From Planktotalea arctica (lineage in GTDB: Bacteria > Pseudomonadota > Alphaproteobacteria > Rhodobacterales > Rhodobacteraceae): a stretch of DNA of 64,000 nt. Positions 26,845 through 35,398 of this stretch are shown in pieces; the first letter of the stretch is position 1, and every line of letters begins with the position of its first letter. A model generated the notes under the pieces. It searched no databases. It saw nothing but the letters and a program-made list of their open reading frames with translations, and was not told where the DNA came from. The stretch covers positions 167,816 through 231,815 of the forward strand of contig NZ_MUHR01000013.1 in assembly GCF_002105285.1 (NCBI RefSeq), read 5' to 3'. Position numbers and translations under genes: made by a program.

Positions 26845-27612
26845 ATGCCCTGCGGCTGCGCAATGGAAAACTTTAGGCCAATCATGCATGCGCAGCACGA
26901 CCTATCTGTGGCAACCTACAACATCCATAAAGGTATCGGCACCGACCGACGCCGTGATTTGACGCGAACTGCGGCGGTGATCGCTGAAATCGGGGCGGAT
27001 ATACTGGCTGTGCAGGAAGCAGATACGCGGTTTGGCAACCGCAAGGGCCTGCTTGATCTGGATCAGATACGCAGTGATCTGGGGTTAATCGCGGTCCCGA
27101 TGGACGATGTTGGGGATGCGCACGGCTGGCATGGAAATCTTTTGCTGGTGCGCAATGCGCTGGTCCAAGAGGTTCATCAACTGATCTTGCCAGGACTAGA
27201 GCCGCGCGGGGCGCTGGTGACTGATCTGATTATCGCAGGGCGACCTCTGCGCGTTGTGAACGCACATCTGGGATTGCTGCAAGCCTCGCGAACAGCGCAG
27301 GTGCGAGCGTTGCTCGACAAGATCGGGAGTATGGAAGGGCGTCCAACGTTACTCATGGGCGATCTGAATGAATGGCGCGGGGCAGGGGGTGCGTTCCAGA
27401 CTTTAGAGAAACATTTTACGTTTGCACAAGCGCGTCCCAGTTTCCCCTCTCGCTATCCGCTTCTGGCACTTGATCGCATGATGATGTCGCCACAGGGCGC
27501 ATTGATGGACGTTGTGGCACATGACAGTCCATTGTCACGCCGCGCCTCTGACCACTTACCGATCAAGGCAAGGCTGCGCTTTGGTCTCGATCATAAAGGC
27601 AGCCAAGGATGA
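26845..27612 (+). CDS. Endonuclease/exonuclease/phosphatase (EEP) family protein
   Basis: 255 aa EEP-fold metal-dependent phosphodiesterase. Motifs are VATYNIHKGIG (Asn), AVQEADTRFG (catalytic Glu), NAHLGLL (His), LMGDLNEWRG (Asp, Asn) and the terminal SDHLPI (Asp-His pair), so the active site is complete. The start is uncertain (ATGs at 26845, 26863 and 26884; none has a strong ribosome site). It overlaps the following PLD gene by 4 nt; this pairing is common and suggests phospholipid or membrane-linked hydrolysis. Confidence 0.85.
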   Translation: MPCGCAMENFRPIMHAQHDLSVATYNIHKGIGTDRRRDLTRTAAVIAEIGADILAVQEADTRFGNRKGLLDLDQIRSDLGLIAVPMDDVGDAHGWHGNLLLVRNALVQEVHQLILPGLEPRGALVTDLIIAGRPLRVVNAHLGLLQASRTAQVRALLDKIGSMEGRPTLLMGDLNEWRGAGGAFQTLEKHFTFAQARPSFPSRYPLLALDRMMMSPQGALMDVVAHDSPLSRRASDHLPIKARLRFGLDHKGSQG

Positions 27613-29155
27613 TATCCGATCTCCTGACTTTTCTTGTCTGGATCGTTGTCGCAGTGGCACTGGTGGCAATCGCTTCTTGGTTGGCACACCGCTCGTATCG
27701 TCGCTTTTTGCAGGAATCGCGTGGGCTTGACTCAATTGCTCTGCCTTGTGTCGCGCCAGCCACGCTGCTCGATGCGCTGCTTGGCCCTCTGGAGCAAGGA
27801 CATCTTGGGGAAACAGGTCTGACGCTGCTTTTGGACAATACCGATGCCTTTGCCGCCCGCATGCAGGCCGCAACGCAAGCAGGCCGCAGCCTTGATCTGA
27901 TGTATTACATCTGGAGTACCGACACGGCCGGATTGCTGCTGATCGATGCATTTGTAACGGCTGCGGATCGGGGCGTGCGTGTCCGTCTGCTGCTTGATGA
28001 TGTCAATGTGCAGGGCTTTGACCGCACGTTTCTTGCCCTAACGCAGCATCCGCTGATTGAGGTGCGCCTGTTTAACCCGACACGCAATCGTGGCCAGGCA
28101 TTGCGCCGTTTGGTGGAGATGCTTTTGGGGTTGGCGCGTTTCAACCGCCGCATGCACGGCAAAATGTGGATCGCCGACCGGCGGCTGGCGATCATTGATG
28201 GCCGAAATATCGGCGATACCTATTTTAGTGCGGCCAACGGAACCCGAAGCTCGGTTGATGCAGATGTGATGTTAGTTGGTCCGAAGGTGGCCGAGGTTTC
28301 GGATGTGTTCGATAGCTATTGGAACCTTGGCTTATCCTTGCCGATTGCTGCGCTTTGGCCTGCGTTACGTGCAAGCCCTCGCGCTTTTCGCAATAGACTG
28401 GCGCGGCATATTCAGTCCGCCGCGTCATGTGAATTTATTAGGAAGGTTCAGAATGGAAACTCACCAGATAGCTTTCTGACCGACCGCCTGTATTGGACAG
28501 ACAAAGTGCAACTGCTCGCCGATCCTCCCGACAAGGCCTATGATCTACATACCGCCCCCTGGATGGACACCGCCATCGCGTCAATACTGGAGGCAGCAGA
28601 AACCGACGTGCAGTTGGTTACGCCCTATTTTGTGCCGGGTGCCGCTGGAATTGCAGGTCTTACCGCTTTGATGACGCGCGGGGTAAAAGTCTCCCTGATT
28701 ACAAATGCTTTGTCAGCAACGGACTTGATCACAGTGTACGGAGCGTATCGGCATTTTCGCAGCCCGATGTTGGCTGCTGGGGCCAGCATTTTCGAGTTTT
28801 CCAAACCTGCGCTTGAGGGGCGCAAGCGAGATGTCGTTCATTCCAAGGTGTTCATGATTGATGGGCGGCAAGGCATTGGGGGTCGCTGAATTTTGACTTG
28901 CGATCCGCTTATATTAATACTGAACTGGGGCTGCTGTTCGAAGGGCCACCCCTACTAGCTGAACTGCGTGCTATGTTCGACACGCTATCTTCGCCTAAAC
29001 AAGCATACCAAGTCACCAAATTCGGTCGCTCTGTACAGTGGCCTGCCACGCGCGCGAACCAACCGACTGTGATGGCTGTCGAGCCAGAATCGGGCTGGTC
29101 CAAACGCGCGGTGTCATGGATGGTTGGACACCTGCCGATCCAGAAGTATTTGTAA
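27609..29155 (+). pseudogene. Phospholipase D / cardiolipin synthase-like protein, frameshifted
   Basis: Two-HKD PLD-family protein of about 515 codons with an N-terminal membrane helix (about residues 4-25). HKD motif 1 is HGKMWIADRRLAIIDGRN and motif 2 is HSKVFMIDGRQGIGG. Straight after motif 2 the frame breaks at a run of five G (28878-28882). The first frame stops at 28889, and the +1 frame continues SLNFDLRSAYINTELGLLFE to 29155. One missing G restores the gene. Loss of the tail would disrupt the second active half, so either it is a recent inactivation or a sequencing error. Confidence 0.8.
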
Positions 29156-29192
29156 ACAGACGGGTATTTTTCCGTTCCGGCGTACAACCCCG

Positions 29193-29870
29193 CTAGCTAA
29201 GCAGCTTCAACAAGGCTTTAGCCGCGTCTTTGGAAGATGCGGGATTCTGCCCCGTGACCAGTTTACCGTCTACGACGACATATGGTGTCCAATCGGCCCC
29301 TTTGGAATATTTACCGCCATTTTTACCCAGCATATCTTCTACAAGAAATGGCACCACATCTGTCAAACCTACCGCCTCCTCTTCGGAGTTGGTAAATCCC
29401 GTCACATTGCGACCTGAAACGAAGGGCTTCCCGCCCGCGCCCTTCGTGTGGCGAAAGATTGCAGGGGCGTGGCAAACTGCAGCGATGGGCTTGCCACTGC
29501 TGGCAAAGTTCTCAATCAGATGGATGCTGGCAGGGTCCTCTGCAAGATCCCACAATGGGCCGTGCCCGCCGGGATAAAACACCGCATCGAATCTGCTGAG
29601 GTCCAGATCGGACAGTTTGACCGTTGCGGCCAAAGCCTTGCCTGCGGCTGCATCATCTTTGAAGCGGCGCGTGTCGTCTGTCTGCGCGTCGGGCGCATCG
29701 CTCGAGGGGTCTAGCGGGGGCTGCCCCCCTTTGGGAGAGGCAAGCGTGATCTTGGCGCCAGCGTCACTCAGGACATAATAGGGTGCCGCAAATTCCTCCA
29801 GCCAGAAGCCAGTTTTCTTGCCAGTATTGCCAAGGGCATCGTGGGAGGTCAGAACCATCAGAACATTCAT
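29193..29870 (-). CDS. DJ-1/PfpI family protein (Hsp31-like)
   Basis: 225 aa type-1 glutamine-amidotransferase-like fold. The nucleophile elbow is AVCHAPA, with the acidic residue at YPGGHGPLWDLAED and the family's FTNSEEEAVGL segment. The size and motifs fit the Hsp31/glyoxalase III branch that destroys methylglyoxal or repairs glycated protein. ATG overlaps the stop of the curA-like gene (ATGA), so it was the second gene of that operon; the IS1595 insertion now separates it from the upstream promoter region. Confidence 0.88.
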   Translation of the reverse strand: MNVLMVLTSHDALGNTGKKTGFWLEEFAAPYYVLSDAGAKITLASPKGGQPPLDPSSDAPDAQTDDTRRFKDDAAAGKALAATVKLSDLDLSRFDAVFYPGGHGPLWDLAEDPASIHLIENFASSGKPIAAVCHAPAIFRHTKGAGGKPFVSGRNVTGFTNSEEEAVGLTDVVPFLVEDMLGKNGGKYSKGADWTPYVVVDGKLVTGQNPASSKDAAKALLKLLS

Positions 29871-30261
29871 GTTGAGCTTTCCTTATTTTCGATTATTTTT
29901 TCGGGACCCACATGGATCACTCGTTTGCCAAAGTTCTCACCGCGCAGCAGGCCGATTAAGGCACGCGGCGCCTCTTCCAGCCCTTCGATCACCTCTTCGC
30001 GGTAGTGTATCTTGCCCGCTGCAAGCCAGTCGGTCATCGCAGCGGCAAATTCAGGGTAGAGATGCCAAAAATCCTGAAAGATGATAAAGCCCCGCATCGT
30101 CATGCGCTTGCGTAGGATTTGACCCATCAGCCAGCCCATCCGGTCCGGCCCTGTGGGCAAAGCGGTGGCGTTATAACCCGAGACAAGGCCGCAAACCGGA
30201 ATGCGAGCCGCAGTGTTCAACAGCGGCAGCACTGCGTCAAATACCGCACCGCCGACATTCT

Positions 30262-30269
30262 CAAAATAG
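30262..30269. repeat. Target site duplication (left)
   Basis: CAAAATAG, identical to 32780-32787, directly outside the left inverted repeat. Confidence 0.92.
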
Positions 30270-30294
30270 GGCGATTGTATATTTGACAAACCCA
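30270..30294 (+). repeat. IS terminal inverted repeat (left)
   Basis: 25 bp beginning GGCGATTGTATATTTGACAA; perfect inverted match to 32755-32779. Confidence 0.95.
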
Positions 30295-30335
30295 GCAATT
30301 GCAGAAGGTTTATCTGACCGCCGAGCACAGCCCGA

Positions 30336-30479
30336 TCAGTCGTCTTTTTTGGCGTCGTCGGGCTTCTTGCCAGCCTTTGCGATCTTCTTGAGTGCAGCGT
30401 CAAAGCGCGTGTCGTCATTGTCGCACTCAAGTTCGCGCGCGGCTTCTTTGAAGCGTTCAGCTTGGGTTTTCTCAGTCAT
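30336..30479 (-). CDS. Small charged IS passenger protein
   Basis: 47 aa, MTEKTQAERFKEAARELECD at the start and a Lys/Asp tail (AKAGKKPDDAKKDD). Its ATG overlaps the stop of the PIN-like gene (ATGA), which is why I accept so short a gene. No family is recognised. Its helical, charged composition would suit a small partner of the PIN-like protein, but that is only a guess from position. Confidence 0.6.
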   Translation of the reverse strand: MTEKTQAERFKEAARELECDNDDTRFDAALKKIAKAGKKPDDAKKDD

Positions 30480-31006
30480 TCTCCGCCCTCCCATAAAGGA
30501 GGTTGCTTTATTTTATCGGGCAAATCCAAGTCCCAAGTGTGCAGAACCTTCAAGCCCATCTTCTCTGCAAAAATAGTCTGTGTCTTGTCGTCTGTATAGA
30601 AAATCTCTGCGCCATTGACTTGTGCAACAACAGCAATCTGGCGGTCGAATTTGATCTGATTCCACCCCGCTTCTACACCAGACTTCTTATCATTTGCCGC
30701 AAAGGCTTTTCTATTTATGTCGGCCAATTCAATCGCGCACCTAGCATCGAATGGGAACACATCGATAGCCACACTTTGGCCAATCATTTCGACCGTTCGG
30801 GCCATATCTGGAACTGCGCACAGCATTTCTGAAAAACATGGGGAAGGCACGATTACTGATCCGTTTTTCTTGCTTAGATCATCAATCAGCTTCTCAACAC
30901 GCTCTTTGCTGAATTCAGTTACTTCACCTGTTTTAAAGTTGGGCGTTGGCAGGGTGTTGGGGTTGAACGCCAATGATAAAAACGTGTTATCGAAAGCAAC
31001 AATCAT
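30476..31006 (-). CDS. PIN-like domain protein (IS passenger)
   Basis: 176 aa. A PIN-type acidic layout is visible: D6 in MIVAFDNTFLSLAF, a Glu in PSPCFSEMLCAV, an Asp in IKFDRQIAVVAQVNGAEI and Asp-Asp in FYTDDKTQTIF. PIN domains are metal-dependent RNases, often toxins. The start overlaps the stop of the 244-aa gene, and the stop overlaps the 47-aa gene. Placement behind a transposase suggests a passenger stabilisation or defence module; the RNase call is from pattern only. Confidence 0.68.
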   Translation of the reverse strand: MIVAFDNTFLSLAFNPNTLPTPNFKTGEVTEFSKERVEKLIDDLSKKNGSVIVPSPCFSEMLCAVPDMARTVEMIGQSVAIDVFPFDARCAIELADINRKAFAANDKKSGVEAGWNQIKFDRQIAVVAQVNGAEIFYTDDKTQTIFAEKMGLKVLHTWDLDLPDKIKQPPLWEGGE

Positions 31007-31737
31007 CCGCTCATTGCTCCCTTTTCTTCGATGTCACGAATGATCCCCAGGGCATCATCTGGCCAGGCCACTCCTGCGGACCTGATCCGATCTATAGATT
31101 GGCGTAGGCTTTCTTTTTTTACTGGAGTGAAGTCAGTAATTGCAAAATCGTCAATATCCCAAGCCCCAGACCCGTCTCGCGTCCAAGTGCCGCGCCCGCT
31201 GACCTTTATGTCTTCAAACAGAAAGTCTCGCAATGCCTTGGCTATGTCTCTTGTAGTTGTGCAAAAAACGACACCATATGCTTCCGTTGTCAGGCGAATC
31301 TTCGCATCATCTTTAGTTCCGGCAATATGATATAGCTCTCCAACAAAAGTTGCCGCGTCACGGATTCTTATACTGCTTTGTGCGTCTAAGCCCTTGCCGG
31401 GAAAAACGATAACGTTCTGGCCCATACTGTCCACGAAGTCTGCGCTCGTCGCATCCGCCTTTAGCATTGCGTTCAAATTGTCTTGCGCTTTTGTGGCGGT
31501 CTTAGGTGCGGTGCCTTCGTTCAATTCTGCAATTCGCTTTTGCAGTTCAGTTTCATGGTTGAAATCTACACGAAACCTGTTGCCGTGGCTGCTTTCAAAT
31601 ATGTCAGTCAGATGCAGGTTGTCGGATACTCCAAGCATCTTCTTGAGTTCTGCATAATAGTCTACCAGTCTCCCGAACGGCATCGTTTCGGGAGTGAATT
31701 TTTGAATTCTAAAAGAGTAGTGCTTTGCATCGCTCAT
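31003..31737 (-). CDS. Hypothetical IS passenger protein, 244 aa
   Basis: Not recognised. 244 aa, soluble, beginning MSDAKHYSFRIQKFTPETMP. It is an alpha/beta-type sequence without clear motifs, and has a conserved-looking stretch RIRDAATFVGELYHIAGTKD. GGAGG lies 8 nt upstream of ATG 31737. It starts 24 nt after the transposase stop and overlaps the PIN-like gene by 4 nt, so the pair are probably made in fixed ratio. By analogy with toxin-antitoxin pairs it could restrain or target the PIN-like protein; no sequence evidence supports a particular role. Confidence 0.75.
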   Translation of the reverse strand: MSDAKHYSFRIQKFTPETMPFGRLVDYYAELKKMLGVSDNLHLTDIFESSHGNRFRVDFNHETELQKRIAELNEGTAPKTATKAQDNLNAMLKADATSADFVDSMGQNVIVFPGKGLDAQSSIRIRDAATFVGELYHIAGTKDDAKIRLTTEAYGVVFCTTTRDIAKALRDFLFEDIKVSGRGTWTRDGSGAWDIDDFAITDFTPVKKESLRQSIDRIRSAGVAWPDDALGIIRDIEEKGAMSG

Positions 31738-31760
31738 CGGCTGCGCCTCCTGCGCAGATT

Positions 31761-32711
31761 CTAAGCGCCCAATGAGTCCCTGTACAGGACTCGTTTACCT
31801 ACAATGCCCTTAAGTGCGACATTTGCACGGCATAAATCGTCCACCCCATTGGCGATGCGGTTATTATACCGAAACTCAAACTCTGCTGCATAACGATGAA
31901 GATGTTGTTTACCACAATGCTGATAAACGCCCTTCATGCCGCGCTTAAAGATGCTGAAATAGCCCTCAATCGTGTTTGTGTGTACAACGCCACGGCCATA
32001 TTCTCCCTTGCTGTGTGTCGTGAAGTCGTGATCTGCGAAGTGCTTTCCAATGCCAGTGTATTGCTTGGCTTCGTCGGTGTAGACGGTCGCCTCTTTGGCA
32101 ATGTTTGCCTCTAGGATTGGCACCAGAGTTGCTTTTGTTACGTCCTTGACCACGAAAGACTTGGATTGACCTGTTGTGCGATCCACAAGGGAAAGCATCG
32201 CGTTCTTGTGGGCGTATCCGCGCGCGCCTTCTTTCTTTTTGTGCTTTTGCCCAATGAATGTTTCGTCAACTTCGACAACGCCGCCACCAGAACCGAACAT
32301 AGGGCCACCATCGGAGCGCATAGCCTCGCGAATGCGGTGAGACATGAACCACGCACTTTTATATGTGATTTCGAGAACGCGGTGTAGCTGGTGGCTGCTT
32401 ACGCCCTTCTTGCTGGATACCATAAGGTGAATTGCTTGGAGCCACTTGTGCAATGGGATGTGGCTCTCTTCAAAGATTGTGCCGATGCGCACCGTGAATT
32501 GCTTGCGGCATTCCGCGCACTTCTTGAGGCCGTGACGTTCAACGCCTTCGGGGTTCTTCTTGGAAGGCTTGGAGCGGACGCCCTTGAGTTCATAGATTTT
32601 GTCGCAGTTGCCACAGTGTGGGCAAACTGGACCGTCTGCCCAAAGCATACCTTCAACGTGCTTAAACGCTGCGGCTTCGTCGTACATGTGTGCTTTGGAC
32701 AGAACAGACAT
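31761..32711 (-). CDS. IS1595-family (ISXO2-like) transposase
   Basis: 316 aa. The N-terminal zinc ribbon has CPHCGNC and later KKCAECRKQF. The ISXO2/DDE domain follows: D in VEVDETFIGQKHKKK, D in VYTDEAKQYTG, and the last acidic/Asn region HTNTIEGYFSIFKRGMKG. ATG 32711 is preferred since GAGG stands 7 nt upstream; the frame reaches 32753, adjacent to the terminal repeat. The reading frame is intact, so the element may be active. Confidence 0.93.
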   Translation of the reverse strand: MSVLSKAHMYDEAAAFKHVEGMLWADGPVCPHCGNCDKIYELKGVRSKPSKKNPEGVERHGLKKCAECRKQFTVRIGTIFEESHIPLHKWLQAIHLMVSSKKGVSSHQLHRVLEITYKSAWFMSHRIREAMRSDGGPMFGSGGGVVEVDETFIGQKHKKKEGARGYAHKNAMLSLVDRTTGQSKSFVVKDVTKATLVPILEANIAKEATVYTDEAKQYTGIGKHFADHDFTTHSKGEYGRGVVHTNTIEGYFSIFKRGMKGVYQHCGKQHLHRYAAEFEFRYNNRIANGVDDLCRANVALKGIVGKRVLYRDSLGA

Positions 32712-32754
32712 TTCGTTTCCTCTAACTCTATGAGAAGAATATACGAAACTCATT

Positions 32755-32779
32755 TGGGTTTGTCAAATATACAATCGCC
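32755..32779 (-). repeat. IS terminal inverted repeat (right)
   Basis: 25 bp, read inward on minus as GGCGATTGTATATTTGACAA and so on; identical to the left end. It lies 43 nt upstream of the transposase start and may overlap its promoter. Confidence 0.95.
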
Positions 32780-32787
32780 CAAAATAG
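32780..32787. repeat. Target site duplication (right)
   Basis: CAAAATAG, identical to 30262-30269, directly outside the right inverted repeat. Confidence 0.92.
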
Positions 32788-33681
32788 ACATCAATGCCTT
32801 TGGGTGCAGCAGCCTTCAGCTTCTCGGCAAACCCGTCTGATTTATGGTCGATACAGGCATCAAACCCCAATTCTTTGACCGCGTAGGCGCATTTCTCTGC
32901 GCCACCCGCGATGCCGACGACATGACATCCCATCAGCTTGGCAATCTGTCCGACCGTCGCGCCCACTGGTCCGGTCGCGGCGGCCACACAAACAGTCTCG
33001 CCTGACTTTGGAACGCCGATCTGGGTCAGGCCTGCCCAAGCTGTGAAACCCGGCATGCCCATTATTCCCAATGCCCAAGATGGATGTGCAAGATCAGAGC
33101 CAAGGACCGTAACACCCGTGCCATCCGACACCGCAAAATCCCGCCAGCCGTTAAAGCTCAGCACCCAGTCACCGGGGCTGAACCCGTCTAAATGCGACAC
33201 GACAACCTGTGCGACTGTGCCACCTTCCATCACCGCGCCCAAAGCCACAGGTGCCGCGTAAGAGGGGGCATCGCTCATCCGGCCACGCATATAGGGGTCA
33301 AGCGACAGATATTCTGTGCGTAGCAACAGCTGGCCGGGCGCAGGATTGGGCACGGGGCTGGTTTCAAGGCGCAGAGTATCTGCGTCAGGTTCGCCTTTTG
33401 GCCGTGAGGCCAGTACGAATTGGCGATTAATCGTCAAGGATTGGGACATAAGCAGTATTCTCCCATCGGTGATGTAGTGCCAAGCGAACAGCGGATGATT
33501 CCATTGCCGAGTTTTCGACCACGCACTGGTTGATTTACAAATCGACTGAGAAACGAAGTGCCATTTCCCGTCCACCGATTTGTCATCGACCGCACGGCAA
33601 CCGTTCGTCAGGTCGCTTTCGGCGACCAAGGGGGGATCGCCATAGCTCAATGATGCCTACACTACGTTAGAGGATAAGGGA

Positions 33682-33695
33682 CTGATCGATGTTAG
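33682..33695. promoter_or_regulatory. FNR/Anr-like palindrome 12
   Basis: CTGAT-CGAT-GTTAG in the 434-bp gap 33450-33883 between the divergent curA-like gene (232 nt) and the MFS gene (188 nt). Nothing else was recognised in this gap. Confidence 0.55.
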
Positions 33696-33883
33696 GTGTG
33701 GGCGGACACTTTTCTGATCAGATAAAATCAGGGCGTTGGCGTCTACTAGCAGCAAGTTTCTGTAATATTGCAAGTTAACGCAATCATCGCTTCACGGTTG
33801 GAAAGTGCGGCGGTTTCCAGAAGTAAAAACACTCTCTCGCCGCTCGAGTTTTCCAAGTGGTTGTGTCAGGGAGGGCCTAGGAA

Positions 33884-35185
33884 ATGATACGAAGCCTTCT
33901 GCCGATGACCGCCCTTTTGATGGGATCAGCATTCTTGCTGTTTGCTGGCGGCATAAACAGTTTGATTTTGCCCGTGAGGGGAGAGGCCGAAGGGTTCAGC
34001 GCCATCTCACTTGGCCTTCTGGGCACCGGTTGGGCGATTGGCTATGTCGCGGGGTGTTTGCGAACCCCCGTACTCGTCGCGCGGGTGGGTCACATACGCG
34101 CATTCGGTGCAATGTGTGCGCTCGCCGCCATTGCTGTGTTATTGTCACTGGTGTTGATTGACCCCTGGGTTTGGATTCCCGTGCGGGCGGTTTCCGGTTT
34201 TTGCTTTGCCGGGGCGGCGATGATTGTCGAAAGCTGGCTGAGTGAACGTTCAGAAAAAGCCTCACGTGGCCGTATCTTTGGCATCTACACCATGGTCAAT
34301 CTGGCTGCCACCACGGCAGGGCAAATGGTTCTGACGTTGGGTGATGCCAAAGGGTATTTCTTCTTCGTGCTTGCGGCGATGATTTACTGCCTTGCGTTAC
34401 TTCCAACAGCAATTTCTGCCACCAAGACGCCACAACCCCTGACCAGCGTTTCGCTGGACTTGCGAGGCCTTTGGAAAAACTCGCCGATATCTTTCTTTGC
34501 CGTTTTCATGGTCGGTGTATCGAATGCAGCTTTCGGCACACTCGCAGCGGTCTATGCAGCCCGGATGGGGCTGACACTGGGCGATATCGCGCTGTTTGCA
34601 AGTCTTCCAATCTTGGCCGCGGCAGCATTGCAAATCCCGGTGGGTATTATCTCAGATCAATTTGACAGACGGATTGTCCTGATCGTGATCGGTCTGATTG
34701 CTGTCCTGGTAGATTCTCTGTTCCTCTTTGGAGGTTTTACCGATCCGATTATGCTCATGGGACTATCAGCCATCTTTGGCGCGATGATTTATTCAATGTA
34801 CCCGGTGATTGTCTCCCACGCCAATGACCGCGCGGCTCCGGGGACGTTCATTCAGGTCAGTGGAGGTTTGCTGCTCGTTTATGGCGTCGGATCGATCATC
34901 GGTCCGGCGATGGCTGGATTTGCGATGTCCAGCTATGGCGCGCCAAGCTTGTTTGCAGTGGCGGGGGCCGCCCATATATTGCTTATCCTATTCGCACTCA
35001 TGCGGCTTAAATCGACACCCGCTGTTGAGCCGCTCGACAAGGGCAGTTTCAAATCGACACCAATGGTCCTGGTCTCGACGCCGGAAACGGCAGCACTTGC
35101 CGCGGATGAGGCGGAGCTCAGTTCTGATCGAGAGCAACACAGCGCGCCTGACCACGACCAACCACCCGCCGCGGAAACCGAATGA
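33884..35185 (+). CDS. MFS transporter (YcaD-like)
   Basis: 433 aa with twelve membrane helices. The motif between helices 4 and 5 region is ESWLSERSEKASRGRIFGIY, typical of the YcaD/YhjX-like MFS group, and the second half begins near residue 205. The last ~60 residues are a polar Ser/Glu-rich tail (ending DHDQPPAAETE), unusual for the family and likely disordered. Substrate unknown. It is divergent from the curA-like gene with FNR-like box 12 between them. Confidence 0.87.
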   Translation: MIRSLLPMTALLMGSAFLLFAGGINSLILPVRGEAEGFSAISLGLLGTGWAIGYVAGCLRTPVLVARVGHIRAFGAMCALAAIAVLLSLVLIDPWVWIPVRAVSGFCFAGAAMIVESWLSERSEKASRGRIFGIYTMVNLAATTAGQMVLTLGDAKGYFFFVLAAMIYCLALLPTAISATKTPQPLTSVSLDLRGLWKNSPISFFAVFMVGVSNAAFGTLAAVYAARMGLTLGDIALFASLPILAAAALQIPVGIISDQFDRRIVLIVIGLIAVLVDSLFLFGGFTDPIMLMGLSAIFGAMIYSMYPVIVSHANDRAAPGTFIQVSGGLLLVYGVGSIIGPAMAGFAMSSYGAPSLFAVAGAAHILLILFALMRLKSTPAVEPLDKGSFKSTPMVLVSTPETAALAADEAELSSDREQHSAPDHDQPPAAETE

Positions 35186-35268
35186 GCGCTCTCGCTCTTG
35201 TTATCATCGGTCTGGTAGGATCAATCATCGGAGGTGAGCTTCTTGTGCCATGCGCGACGGATCAGTAA
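35182..35268 (+). CDS. Possible truncated small membrane ORF
   Basis: 28 codons, MSALALVIIGLVGSIIGGEL and a short tail, overlapping the MFS stop (ATGA). The hydrophobic start followed by a sudden polar end suggests the first part of a membrane protein cut off at about 35.25 kb, where the island meets the conjugation genes. It may equally be chance. Confidence 0.3.
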   Translation: MSALALVIIGLVGSIIGGELLVPCATDQ

Positions 35269-35336
35269 CTGCGTGTGAGATTGTTTTGAATGGGTGGCTG
35301 GTAAAGGGGCCCAAGAATCTCATGCAGAATATTTAA

Positions 35337-35365
35337 CATCCGATCGACGCAGCAAAAATCGGATG
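35337..35365. terminator. Hairpin between island and conjugation genes
   Basis: CATCCGAT at 35337-35344 and ATCGGATG at 35358-35365 make a perfect 8-bp stem with a 13-nt loop, about 34 nt past the copG-like stop on the minus strand. No T-run follows, so it is a weak terminator candidate or a leftover end structure. Confidence 0.4.
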
Positions 35366-35398
35366 TATTCGTTGAGCCTCACACCATTGAAGCGAAAG

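Larger units (their letters stand above)
30270..32779 (-). mobile_element. IS1595-family element with three passenger genes
   Basis: 2,510 bp. Terminal inverted repeats are 25 bp and identical (30270-30294 and 32755-32779). The 8-bp target duplication CAAAATAG is at 30262-30269 and 32780-32787, the length usual for IS1595. On the minus strand it carries an ISXO2-like transposase, then a 244-aa protein, a PIN-like protein and a 47-aa protein. The last three overlap start-to-stop. Passenger genes are known in some IS1595 subgroups. Perfect ends and an otherwise intact target gene indicate recent movement. Confidence 0.95.
29867..33449 (-). pseudogene. CurA-like NADP-dependent oxidoreductase, split by IS insertion
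   Basis: The 5' part (33449-32788) encodes a zinc-independent MDR oxidoreductase N-terminus (MSQSLTINRQFVLASRPKGE) and the cofactor motif AAATGPVGATVGQIAK. The 3' part (30269-29867) continues ENVGGAVFDAVLPLLN to the end. Removing the 2,510-bp element and one copy of the 8-bp duplication rejoins the frame as KGIDVYF-ENVGG with 354 codons and no other damage. The ancestral enzyme would reduce activated double bonds. The insertion is therefore recent. Confidence 0.92.
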
